Below are positions 21,644 to 32,753 of a stretch of DNA of 64,000 nucleotides, in pieces. The DNA comes from Orobanche coerulescens. Lineage: Eukaryota > Streptophyta > Magnoliopsida > Lamiales > Orobanchaceae. Position 1 is the first letter of the stretch. Each line of letters starts with the position of its first letter. The notes under the pieces are model-generated. The model saw nothing but the letters and a program-made list of their open reading frames with translations, made no database searches and was not told where the DNA came from. The stretch is taken from positions 81,082,096-81,146,095 of the forward strand of contig CM065802.1 of NCBI GenBank assembly GCA_033398695.1, in the 5' to 3' direction. The translations under genes were made by a program, and so were the position numbers.

Positions 21644-23343
21644 TTGACCGAGGTAGATGAGATAGAGTGAGAAGAGGGTGGGTGAGGGGCAGCTGGCGGA
21701 TGAGAGAAAGAGAAAGGAGTACCGATCGGTACTATTAAAGAAAAGGAGAATATTAAATTTGAGAATATCAAGGATATGGAATTGGGCCGTAAAATTAATT
21801 TGGGCCTGGAGTATTTGGTTTGGGTCATATTAAATTTGAGTCCATATTTGACTTGCTGAAATTACTCAATTAAATTATGTTAAATTACAAATGGAGATAT
21901 TTAGTAGAGTTTTGAAGTGGAAGAAGTTTGGGCAATTATATTTTGAGTTGGAATTTTGATTGGTTGGTTGTCCGTTGATCTTGGACCGACAGATGAATTT
22001 CCTATAAATTCAACTACCTTCCATTTTGACCCAATTCAAGGATATGATTATTGGACGTACTTTGGGGGACCATTGAGTGCGTGAGCTATCCCGCGATCGG
22101 AAAATTCATTCGTTTCGTGGAGGACGTTTCGATCATGCAGAAGTACCTTACGTCTTCGGTATTAAGGCAAGTGAATTCTTGCCTGGTTATGATGATATTA
22201 TGTCTTATATATGTTATATATATTTACGTTCATATATGCTTTATGAATTTCGATTCATGATGATGTTATTATTGATCTTGTCGATCATCCATTGAGGAAC
22301 GTTGGTTCCGAGTCTTATTTATACCCTCGTTGCGTTTCGGTGAGTTGATTTGATCTTCGTTGGATTCGTATTTTCCTTCGTTGAGTTGTTTGGTCCCTTG
22401 TTGGGAATTGTTAAGTCATTATTGAATTTCGATGTCACTTTTGTTATCTCGTGGCATTCCGGGTCACACTGGCGTGCCGGTTGGTATGTGTAGGATTTTC
22501 ACATCGGGCACATATAAGGTCGTGTGTTGGTAGTTGACCTCACATTGGACTGTGCACACGAGACAGTTACTTCGTGAGACTGATTAGGTACAAGACAACA
22601 CGTGTATTCGATCGATACTCATTGGTGGCTTGTGTACGGACACATTTCCATCCCGGGCGTAGTGTGGCGCCATCCTTTTGAACCGTAACTGTTAGTTGAT
22701 TCATACAGCATGTTTGATTGCCTATGTATTCAACGGGATTGGGTTATAATCTGGTCGATTCACATTTGATCGCATGTGTTCGACAATTTGAGATTATGAT
22801 CAAACTTGTGGTTTATACAGCATGTGTGATTGCGTATATTCTGGTTTTGGATGATGAGTTGTTAATTCATATATTATGTATGATTATGTATGTTTGACAT
22901 ATTGAGATTTATTATCTTGTGTAACTGACCCTGTGGTTTTGGGCGAAATATGTTGTTTTTATCATATTTTAGGTCACGGGAAGGCTAAGACACAGGAAAG
23001 ACAAGGTGACGACGAAGAGTCTCAAGGATACTAGTCAAGGGCCCGAGTCTTCTTGTTTTCGGATGTATTTCTTTTCAGTTCCGCTGTACTGTTATTCTCC
23101 TGTATTTGTATTGTATCGGTATATCTATCTTCACATAGATTATACCTGTATTATATTGATCTGATGCATTTGGCGCATGTTAGCCAGTATATCTGTATAA
23201 ACTCCTCATCGGAGTATTTGGTAAACATAATGTGGTTCGGTACTGCATTTATGTTAAGTCAATTATTGTACTGTGTTTCGCCTGGTGGATCCCAGTTGGG
23301 GATTCACGGCACTGTAATAGCCGCCGGTTTTCGGGGTGTTATA
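20460..23343 (+). repeat. Element E 3' LTR (about 2.88 kb)
   Basis: Near-identical to 14587-17427. The (GA)n run is expanded to about 79 bases (21563-21641). Terminal TGTTATA shows a single C-to-T change relative to the 5' LTR. Confidence 0.92.
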
Positions 23344-24524
23344 TAGATCAAGTCTGTTGCCCAGTAGTGTACTGTCCTACACGTTTAACGCACGCTAAGT
23401 TATGTAGATTAACGTGCGCTATCGGGCATGAGTTAACGTACGCTACGTTTGGTACGTAACGTACGTTAGGTCATCAGGCGAGTTAGTCGGCTGATTAGTG
23501 AAGTACTGACCGTGCATAGTTAGCGTACGCTAGGCTTCGTTGTTTGCGTGCGCTAACGAGCAGACTTAACGCACGCTACGTAGAATACTTAGCGTATGCT
23601 AAGCAGTTCAGGCAGATTGCGTTTTATGAACTTTCGGCCATAAATTGGATTGTTAGACATTCGTACGACGTGAGATAAATTCTATATTATTTCTTTTGTT
23701 AAGGTTCAAGCTTGTTACGTGATTGATCGAAGGGGCGACTTTCGAGTGTTTCATTTTCGTGGAAGTATTGTTCTTGTATTCAAATCGAGGCAAGTACCTT
23801 ATTTGTTTTACGTATTGATGTTATACATATTGTCGTGCATATATGTCGTTGTTGTATGTCCACCTCGTGTTGGTCCGGCGGGATTATCGGGAGATCTATG
23901 CTAGCGTGCGCTGGATCATCGGACGGGTTTTTCCACCACGAGTTGGTCTGACGGGATCATCGTGGGTTCTAGGCAGTGAACGCTGGATCTTCGGAATTAC
24001 CATGTGTATGTTAAGATATCATGTTGTGATTATCAGTTGTGTATGTTATTTATGAGTTTCTCGTAGGAGAAGACTCGTTGGTATTTTGTCATTTACGTTA
24101 TTATTGTTCTTCGTGAGATGTTGAATAATATGTTGTGGTACTTGTACTAGCATCGTTGTGCTAAACCCTTAGGGGGTGAACATTTTTTTATGTTCAGGAT
24201 CCAGGAGAGCGGGGAAACAACCACTGAAGATGCATGACGACGAGGGTGCAGAGTGATGTTCCGGTCGAGTTTATTATCTGTTGTTGGTAATTTAATAAGT
24301 ACTCGAGTATGTCGTAATTTGTGATGTTTGGATTTCAGTGATGTATTAATATTCTCCATTTGTACATTTGTATTTTCGGTATTAAACCAGAACTGTCGTA
24401 TTTTATTTCAAGTGATTCCATAAGTTGGTATCTGTCATTATCGTATCATTTATTCAGCCTTGTAAATTCTTATGTAAAGGATTTACGGTGCTGTAATATT
24501 CCTGAATATATCGGGGGTGTTACA
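23344..24524 (+). repeat. Element C 5' LTR, right part (begins with E target duplication TAGAT)
   Basis: Continues C's 5' LTR after E; matches 38866-39340 of the 3' LTR. Contains a second palindrome array, a donor-like CGAG|GCAAGT (GC at 23790), an acceptor-like TGTTCAG (AG at 24196-24197) preceded by CCCTTAGGGGG, and the common LTR end CTGTAATATTCC...GGGGGTGTTACA. Confidence 0.9.
23386..23601 (+). promoter_or_regulatory. Second phased palindrome array, element C LTR
   Basis: Units start at 23386, 23410, 23434 and 23457, then at 23521, 23544, 23567 and 23590. The second set is exactly 23 bp apart. Variants include TAACGCACGCTA, TAACGTACGTTA (perfect), TAGCGTACGCTA (perfect) and TTGCGTGCGCTA. 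The 11-bp spacers are unrelated. No clear TATA box follows. Confidence 0.7.
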
Positions 24525-24529
24525 GAATA

Positions 24530-24541
24530 TGGTATCGGAGC
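24530..24541 (+). other. Primer binding site (tRNA-iMet) of element C
   Basis: TGGTATCGGAGC shortly after the LTR end at 24524. Confidence 0.88.
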
Positions 24542-24714
24542 TAAGATTATGGATATCTTGGCCATTGGGTTAAAATTGGGGTCATATATGTCTTTTGAGG
24601 TAACCGGCCGCGAATAACATCACTGTACTGCCTACTTCTTCGTGCGGGCGGTGGTTGTAAGTTCCTAAACTCTATCTCGTCATTTACATGTGATATTTCT
24701 TTGTACTTGAGCAT

Positions 24715-26493
24715 TTGAACGATATTGTTTCCTGTATATTGAGTATTTATGCTTACAATATATTGAGAGGCGGACGTGGACGTGGTCGCGGTCGCGGACG
24801 CAGACGAAGGAATGCTGAAAGGGAAGCGTCGCCTTCTAATCAAGCCAGTCATAGCTCATGTGAGCCCCAAAGATCTATCAATAACGAACCGGAACCTACT
24901 GTACCAGAAATCCTTCGTCAGGTGGTGAACCAGATGACTCAGTTCGCTCAGGTCGTGGACCGAATGCAGGTGGCGGTGGGATTACAGCAGGGAGATAGGC
25001 AGCAAGGGATCCCAGATATGGGAAATCGAGGTGACCGATGGTTGCAAGAGGTGGCGAAGATGCAACCACCTAAATTCGACGGTATTTCTGAGACTCCCAC
25101 CTGGGACCATTGGTTGAAGGAATTGGAGAAAATTTTTGCCGGGATTAAGCGCCTGGGCAATGGGAGAGCCTCTATCGCTCAATACTTTCTGATAGGGGAA
25201 GCGTCCGAATGGTGGGAAGCTATCCGGCCTGTAGACCATGATGCTGATTGGACAGAGTTTAAATTGATGATGGAAGCTCAGTACTGCCCTCGTCCTGTGA
25301 GGGAAGCCAAGGTTCGGGAGTTTTTCTCCGCTCAGCCTTCAGATGTGCCAGTATCTCAGGCAATTAAGTCATTTAACCAGCAACTGGCATTTGTTCGACA
25401 TCTGGTCAGAACAGATGCAGAAATGATGATCCATTTTGATATGAGGATGAAACCAGAAATCCAGAGCTACATGTCCGGTTTTGAATGTACCACTCTCCGC
25501 CAATACCAGGATAAAGCATTGGCGTACAAAATCAAGGAAGCAGCAATGGAGAAGTTTACAGAGTCCAAGAAGCAGAAAGTCTCTGGTACTTTTACAGAGC
25601 ACAAGATCAGCGGGCCCCGCAAGGCCCAATCATCTTTTCATTCTTTCAAGACACCTCCGCACCCATATAGGAGCGGAAATAACTTCGGAGCAGCATCAAC
25701 CATGACAGATGTCACCAGGAAATGCTTTAACTGTGCCTAGACAGGACACTATCGACGGAATTGCCCCCTACCTGCCGTGACTTGTTTTGATTGTGGTCGA
25801 GAGGGACATTGTGCGGTGTTCTGTGAAGAGGATGCAAAGTCTTTTAGAGCCCGTACACCACAGCCAGTCCAGAAGGAAGCTAGTATCCAACAGACGCAGC
25901 AAAGTGTACAGATGCCTCAAAATTTTGGCCGCGGACGAGGCAGAGGACAGTGGGACCAAAAGGGTACATCGAGTGTCGGATCTGTTCCCCCACGTCTGTA
26001 CGAGATGAGAAGAACAGATGATCAGGATGCTGCTGTCGCATCAGGTACTGTTCAGATCCTTTCCCAGCTAGTTAGCGTTTTATTCGATACAGGAGCTATG
26101 CATTCATTTATATCCTTGCCTTGTGTAAATCGTTTGAATATTTCTGGTTTTCATAATTGTGAATCTTATGTTGTTGGTATACCGAGTGGGGAGAGGATTG
26201 TTGGAAACTTAGAAACTAGAGATTTCCCTGTATCACTTGGAGGCAGAGAGTGGCTCTCAAATCTGATTGTGATAGAAATGCAAGGAGACGACCTGATACT
26301 CGGAGACGATTGGATTAATCGATATGGAGCTATTGTAAACTACCGAAGGAGGAATATCTCGCTGATCGCTGACAATGGTTCCAAAATATTGTTTGAAGGA
26401 TGGAAACCAGGAAGCTCAGGAAAGCTGATCAAGGCGATGAAAGCTGTCAAATTGTTGAAACAGGATCAGATCTTGGATCTTGCTATGCAATGA
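24715..26493 (+). pseudogene. Element C gag and protease (degraded)
   Basis: The first 341 codons encode Gag: an Arg/Gly-rich N-terminus (about residues 18-33), then the retrotransposon gag capsid domain (about 105-260, with PPKFDG, WDHWL, EWWEAIRP and REAKVREFF), and the start of a CCHC knuckle. TAG at 25738-25740 interrupts the first knuckle, whose second half (TGHYRRNC) follows in frame. A second knuckle CFDCGREGHCAVFC starts at 25780. The same frame reaches the aspartic protease, with the active-site triplet Asp-Thr-Gly encoded from 26086, and a further 135 codons to a stop at 26491. A frameshift near 26465-26490 separates it from RT, whereas relatives normally have one continuous frame. 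The ORF start lacks the usual MPRRG-type beginning, so the true start may be lost. Confidence 0.92.
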
Positions 26494-28480
26494 AGAAAGA
26501 AGATGAAATTGTGGAACTTTCATCCATTCCTGTTGTGAACGAACTTCCAGATATTTTTCCTGACGAGTTACCTGGACTACCTCCACGACGGGATGTAGAA
26601 TTCACCATTGAGCTGGAACCCGGAGCTACACCAATTTCTAAGGTGCCGTATCGTATGGCACCTACCGAGATGTATGAACTGAAAAAGCAGCTGGAGGAGT
26701 TACTGGACAAAGGCTATATACAGCCAAGCATTTCGCCTTGGGGAGCACCAGTTCTTTTTGTCCAGAAGAAGGGTGGATCGCTTTGACTGTGTATTGACTA
26801 TCAAGAGCTGAACAAGATGACGATTAAGAACAAGTATCCGTTACCACAGATTGATGATTTGTTTGACCAGTTGCAAGGAGCAACAGTATTTTCTAAAATT
26901 GATCTGAGATCAGGATATCATCAGCTGAGGATTAAGGAATATGATATTCCGAAATCAGCGTTCAGAACTCGCTACGGACACTATGAATTTGTAGTGATAC
27001 TGTTTGGTCTCACTAACGCACCTGCTGTATTCATGCAATTGATGAACCGAGTGTTCATCGAATTTTTGGATAAATTTGTGGTGGTGTTCATTGATAACAT
27101 TCTAGTTTATTCCAAGAGCCCGGAAGAACATGCGCAGCATTTGCGGATTGTATTAGAACTTTTGAGGAACGAGCAATTGTACGCCAAACTTTCTAAGTGT
27201 GAATTCTGTCTAAAGGAGGTAATGTTCCTCGGCCACGTCGTATCAGCTGAAGGAGTCCGAGTAGATCCTTAGAAGATCGAAGCAGTTATAGATTGGAAAC
27301 CTCCTAAGAACGTAAAAAAAGTCCAGAGTTTCTTAGGACTTGCTGGATATTACCGTTGATTCGTGGAAGGGTTTTCTAAAATTTCCCGCCCACTTACTCG
27401 ACTCCTGCAGAAAACACAAAAGTTTGAGTTGAACGAGCTGTGCTAGAACAGCTTTGATGAATTGAAGAGGAGATTGACGACAACACCGATTTTAACACTT
27501 CCATAGGGAACTGGAGGATTCATAGTTTACAGTGATGCTTCAAACCAAGGACTCGGATGCGTATTGATGCAGAATGAAAAGGTGATCGCTTATGCGTCAC
27601 GCCAGTTGAAACCTTATGAAGTGAATTACCCAACGCATGATTTGGAGCTAGCAGCAGTAGTTTTTTCTTTGAAAACTGAGACATTACCCGCGGACTCACC
27701 GCCGATCTTTACGGATCACAAAAGTCTCAAATACATTTTCAGTCAGAAAGAGTTGAACATGCGACAAAGATGATGGTTAGAGCTGATTAAGGATTACGAC
27801 TTGGAAATTTTGTATCATCCAGGCAAAGCGAATGTAGTGGCAGATGCACTTAGCCGCAAGCCTATTTCTATCCAGATGCTGGAGACTCTGACCTCCCAAC
27901 TCAGCATTCAACGAGAGATGATTCAAGAAGGAATTGAAGTGTGGTTACAAAGAGTCCAAAGACAACTGTGCGTGATGGAAATAACTTCATCATTAACCGA
28001 AGAGATCAAATCTAAGCAGGCAAATGATCCTTTAATGATTCGATTACATGATGAAGTAATCAAAGGGAAGGCCCCCGGATTCGTAATTCATGATGATGGA
28101 GTTTAAAGATTTCATAACCGACTCTGCGTTCCTGATGTCGATGTTCTGAAATAGACGATTATGAAGGAAGCTCACAGTTCGCCCTATTCTATCCACCCGG
28201 GCACCAGTAAGATGTATAAGGACTTGAAGCAGAATTTCTGGTGGGGCAATGTGAAGAAAGATGTAGCGAACTATGTTTCGAAATGCTTGACTTGTTAGCA
28301 GGTTAAGATCGAGCATCAACGACCTGCCGGAATGTTGAAGCCGCTCCCGATTCCTGAATGGAAGTGGGAGGACATATCAATGGACTTTATCACTAGTATG
28401 CCGAGAACCAAGACAGGAATGAACATGATTTGGGTGATAGTTGATCGTTTAACCAAATCAGCTCATTTTCTAGGCATTAA
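26482..28480 (+). pseudogene. Element C reverse transcriptase, RNase H and integrase N-terminal half (degraded)
   Basis: One frame, with nine premature stops (26784, 27270, 27357, 27444, 27504, 27771, 28104, 28152, 28296), reads through the RT palm ([26 protein letters not shown]), an active-site box FIDN where FIDD is expected, the RNase H segment ([23 protein letters not shown]) with LADALSRK-like VADALSRK, and the integrase zinc region (two His, then CLTC). It ends just after the first catalytic Asp region ([12 protein letters not shown]). At least five stops fit C-to-T change in CGA or CAG codons, as expected from decay of methylated cytosines. The second Asp of the integrase DDE triad is missing because of a deletion at about 28480. 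Confidence 0.93.
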
Positions 28481-28486
28481 GGACAC

Positions 28487-29293
28487 GTGGGGACCGAATT
28501 GAACTTCAGTACAGCTTATCACCCACAGACTGACGGACAATCCGAGAGGACCATTCAAATGGTGGAAGATATGCTGAGGGCTTGTGCCTTAGATTGGTCA
28601 ACTGATTGGGAAGTTCATCTACCGTTGATTGAATTTACCTACAACAATAGTTGGCATGCTTCCATTAAGATGGCACCGTTTGAGGCATTATACGGGAGGA
28701 GATACAGATCGCCCCTATGTTGGGATGATTCATCAGACTTGATCGGAATAGAACCAGAGTTGATTGTACAGACGCGAGAGAAGATAGCCTTGATTCGTGA
28801 AAGGTTGTTGACCGCCCAAAGTCGACAGAAATCTTACGCAGACGTACGCCGTCGCCCATTGGAGTTCAGTACTGGAGACCACGTACTTTTAAAAGTTTCT
28901 CCTACTCGGGGAATCTTTCGTTTTGGAAGGAAGGGAAAACTGAGTCCGAGATATATCGGACCATTCGAGATCCTTGACAGAGTTGGAGAGTTGGCATACA
29001 GATTGGCATTGCCGCCGTCGTTGAGCCATGTTCATAACATGTTCCACGTATCCCAGTTATGGAGACATATACCGGATCCTAGTCATGTCATTGATTTCGC
29101 CCAGATCGAAATCGCTCAGGATGGAACATTCGAAGAAAGACCAATCAAGATACTCGAGAGTCGAGTTAAGCAGTTGAGAAACAAACCAATCGTTTTGGTC
29201 AAAGTTCAGTGGTCACGCCACGGGGCGGAAGAATCCACTTGGGAAACGGAAGATAGCATGAAGTCCAGATATCCAGAGTTATTTTCGTCTTGA
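28487..29293 (+). pseudogene. Element C integrase C-terminal part with chromodomain (degraded)
   Basis: 268 codons beginning at [16 protein letters not shown], the segment carrying the third catalytic residue (Glu in QSERT). The GPF/Y-type region (YIGPFEIL) and a C-terminal chromodomain-like segment ([15 protein letters not shown] to the end) follow. That terminal module marks the chromovirus (Tekay/Del) lineage and directs integration toward marked chromatin in relatives. About 50 residues between [10 protein letters not shown] and GTELN are deleted relative to the family, so this integrase is dead. The frame differs from the upstream pol frame. Confidence 0.9.
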
Positions 29294-29328
29294 GTTTCGG
29301 GATGAAACTTCTTTTTAGTAGGAGAGTA
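29294..29328 (+). other. Hairpin plus polypurine tract of element C
   Basis: GTTTCGGGATGAAAC (29294-29308; one stem base changed) is followed by a tract ending AGGAGAGTA at the 3' LTR start. Confidence 0.85.
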
Positions 29329-29671
29329 TGTAATATCCGGATTTATTACTGTGTATTTCATCTGTATTTGAACCCTGTATTATTCGGAATTGTGATCTCG
29401 ATAATTGGAGTATGATATTTCTTATATTTGTATCCTTGTACATAAGTATAACATCATGCAAATTTCGCATGCAAACTCGTGATAGCGCAAGCTAAGAATG
29501 TAGCTTAACGCGCGCCATCGGCTACAACTAGCGCACGCTACGAATGTAGGATTTGCGTGCGCTAGGCAATCAATTATTGAGCTAGGAGGCTAGCACATGC
29601 GCCAACCGGGACATGGGTCCGGATAAGATTCCCGCGGACGAACCTGGACAATTTTATAGTCAACTCTTATT
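29329..29671 (+). repeat. Element C 3' LTR, left part, ending in D target duplication TTATT
   Basis: Matches 13380-13721 almost base for base, including the first palindrome set with a few changes. TTATT (29667-29671) is the left duplication of element D. Confidence 0.92.
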
Positions 29672-32600
29672 TGTAATATCCGCAATTTTGAATTTCAGTA
29701 ATTTTCTTTTTTCGGCGGAAGTCCGTTTTGATGACTCTCTCATGACCGTTTCGTCATTCCGAGAATGATTAATTCTGCACTTTTTGTCATTCGAGTTCGT
29801 TTCGGTATCGTTTTGTTGAGTTCCGAGCTTTTTAGCGACTTTTCCGCACTTGAGCTCGATTCTTGCGAATCTCGTCCGAAACTGTTGTTTCGAGTTTCTC
29901 GTAAGTTCATTTAATGTTATTATTCATGTTGCGAGCTTTGGTTCGGTGTTTCGATCACGTATCGTGATTTCCGGGCGTTTTGGGCCATTTTTGTAATTTC
30001 CCAAAGTTTGGGGTAATTACTTCCGTCGTCGAATTCCGACACTTCGGGTGATCAGAATCGGGTGTTCTCTTAGCGCTTGGATTCGTATTTGCGAGCACTT
30101 CGTAACCGTATCTTCGGTTTTTACTCAGGTTCGGGTTTCGGGGTCGTCCGGGCCGTCGGAATGGCCACGGCCGAGTCACGGCTGGAGCAAGGCCTGGCCT
30201 GGCCGTGTTACGGACGTAAGGTGCCGGTTACGGCCGTAATGTGTGCCAGTTACGGCCGTAAGGCGTGATCGGGTACGGCCGTACGGGCGTTGGGCATCTT
30301 CCGGACGAAAGCCGGTTACGGCCGTAATGTGTGCCAGTTACGGCCGTAAGTGTCCGACAGGTGCTAGGCAGATTTTTGACGAATGCCGGTTACGGCCGTA
30401 AGGCTTGCCGAATACGGCCGTATGGGCCGAGTTATGGCCGTAAGGCACTGCCGGTTACGGCCGTAAGTGTCCGGCAGTGACCGGCTATATAAGGCCTGGG
30501 CAACCCGTTTTTACTCATTTCTTCACTTTTCTCGCGGCTATCGGACGGGTGCGACGGGAAATAGGGTTCTTGGTCGATTCTACTCAATTCCAAGACGTTT
30601 TGGAAGATCCTTGTCAATTATATCATCATCCAATCCTTGTTCTTCGTCGGATCGAGGTAATTCTTCCGTAGAACCCTAGTTATGTAATTTTGGGGGTTTC
30701 TTCGTGATTCTTCGATTTAATCCATGGTGGATGAATTATTATGGTATTATTGTTGTCTTGGCCATGATCTTCGGATTTTGTAACTCATATATCGATTTTA
30801 TCACCCGGGACTTGATTTCCGATTTCTTCGAAGGAACCCTCAGATCCTTGTTGTTTTTCCGGTTGATTCGGATTCCGTTTAACGTTATTTATCCGTGGTG
30901 ATGTTATTTTCGTAGCGATCGTGAGGTTGTCGAAGTCTTGGTCGTTTTTGGAGGTTCGAAGGCTACCCGACCGTATCCGTTTGTTGTTTCCCGTTGCTCG
31001 TGGTATCGAGGCAAGTATCTTGCCCATACATTTCGTGTTTCGTAGACGTAATAATTGGTAATTGATTATATGTGGAATTTTAATGTTTCAATGAACTTTC
31101 AAAAAGGATCGGTATATTTTTATAAAGGTTTTCCTTCGAAGATAACTCATAGGCTTTATGAATAAATGTGTTTTCTGGTTAAGTATTTCAGTGTTGTGTG
31201 ATGGAAGATATTGAACATATTATAGTGAATTTAGTAGGCCACAATTATTTGCCGAGGATTGTGTATTGAGATGTGTAATTATACGGTGAATATGTGACGT
31301 GTGATATTAGCTGTTACTCCTTCGTAAGGAGGTTGAGACAATTGGTGTTGTTTGGCATTGGTACTTGTTTGTTGTGGTGTGACATAAATTGTGAGTATAT
31401 GTCAGTTAAAGTGGCCATTCTAGCGAAGTACCTAGCATTTGTATGCATATTCTAGAATTAGAATTATGGGTTCCAGTGGAGTTTTGGATTTTATGTGTAT
31501 GTTAACCTAGGGACGGTATGACGGGACCTCTAGTGATACGTATTGCAGTTAGTGTGCGTATCACAAACTGTGGTTAACCACCCAGGGATGTCCGACGGGG
31601 CTCTGCAGGGTACGGAGGCCGTGAGTCTCGTACCAACGGTTAACTTTGAAATGTTTTGTTGGAGAATTGTGATTTTTGGCGCATATTTCGTCTGATTAGA
31701 ATGGCAGTCCAAATGGTATCGTACTTGGCTGGAATGGCATCGATAAATGTGTTGTGTGTGATTTGTCCCTTGACTGTGATAATATGGTAAGGGTACGTGA
31801 GTCCTGTGGTTGCTCTGTGTATTGTAGCTCTGTGGTGTGTTGAGTTCGACCGTATGGTCGAGTTGCAAAGTTGTGCTCTCTGTTGTCGTTCTGTGAGACC
31901 GTTGTCTTGGTAATGTTGGACACGATGTAGTTTATGCCGGGTTATTCTTGTGAGTATGTGATGTGAATAAGTTGATTGACGGACCCCTGTGCTTGTGGTT
32001 GGAATGTTACGATTGGGTCGTGGACCCCGTATTTTGTTATCGGAATCGTATTTTGAAATAAATGATTTTTGGGCTGTGTCCCTAAGTGTTTCGAAAGGCT
32101 TGAAAATTCTTAAACTCCAAATGCTTTCAAAAACTCCCGAGATCGTAAAATGTCTTGTAAGATGTAAAATGGTTTTATTCCTATCTTTCATAATTCAAAC
32201 TGTTTTGAGCAAGTGAATTATCTCGGGAAGTATATTCACGATTTCTATGTTCTTGGAGTATGATATGTATGGCTTGTCTTTGTATTTATACTTGCACTAG
32301 CAAAACAGTGGAGTTTTGCTAATCCCCGAGTATTCGGGGGGTGGATGTCTATTTTGCGTCCAGGTATTTGCAGGTTGCTGGGGAGCAATTCACAGGATCG
32401 TTACGAAGGATGGTGGAAGACGACGATACTAATCATATGAAGACCGGTGTTGAGTATTTCGGCGATGTCTTGTTGTTTGTCCTTCCATTGTGTCTATTAT
32501 TCCCATTTTGCGGTATTGTTGATTTATGTTAACCCCTGCGTGGGTATGAGCTACGACAAAGAGTAATGTATGGAAGATGTGTATGTTGTGGTAAAAGACC

Positions 32601-32736
32601 AAATCGGTCTAATGGTTCGTTATTTAGCCATATCAGCATGTATAATGTTAATGTGTTTTCTGTATTTAGCCTGGTAGATCCTCACGGAGAGGGTCTGCGG
32701 CGCTGTAATATTCCCGAATGGTTTGGGGGTGTTACA
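29672..32736 (+). repeat. Element D 5' LTR (about 3.07 kb)
   Basis: Starts TGTAATATCCGC and ends TGTTACA. Holds a TTACGGCCGTAA array with TATA box, donor-like CGAG|GTAATT (GT at 30657), donor-like CGAG|GCAAGT inside a GGCAAG-TAT-CTTGCC hairpin (31011), and a hairpin CCCCCGA-GTAT-TCGGGGG type box before an acceptor-like GTCCAG (AG at 32362-32363). Confidence 0.92.
30208..30492 (+). promoter_or_regulatory. TTACGGCCGTAA palindrome array and TATA box, element D
   Basis: Ten units start at 30208, 30228, 30250, 30273, 30316, 30338, 30390, 30412, 30432 and 30455. Steps are 20-23 bp or about double that. Most are perfect TTACGGCCGTAA; variants GTACGGCCGTAC and ATACGGCCGTAT keep perfect symmetry, meaning both arms changed together. 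TATATAA at 30486 and a leader follow. The same array is repeated in the 3' LTR from about 35485. Confidence 0.72.
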
Positions 32737-32741
32737 GAATA

Positions 32742-32753
32742 TGGTATCAGAGC
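32742..32753 (+). other. Primer binding site (tRNA-iMet) of element D
   Basis: TGGTATCAGAGC, an exact complement to the initiator tRNA-Met end. Confidence 0.9.

Larger units (their letters stand above)
14587..23343 (+). mobile_element. Element E: non-autonomous LTR retrotransposon carrying an antisense LOG pseudogene
   Basis: Two LTRs (14587-17427 and 20460-23343) are near-identical apart from a GA-repeat expansion. A tRNA-iMet primer site and a polypurine tract flank a 3-kb internal region without gag or pol. TAGAT duplications flank it perfectly. The right terminus is TGTTATA instead of TGTTACA. High LTR similarity implies a fairly recent insertion into C. Confidence 0.92.

Noticed and set aside
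31530..32191. 112- and 183-codon minus-strand frames in D LTRs
   Set aside because: Antisense within the LTR, broken by indels in the other LTR copy, no recognisable domain.
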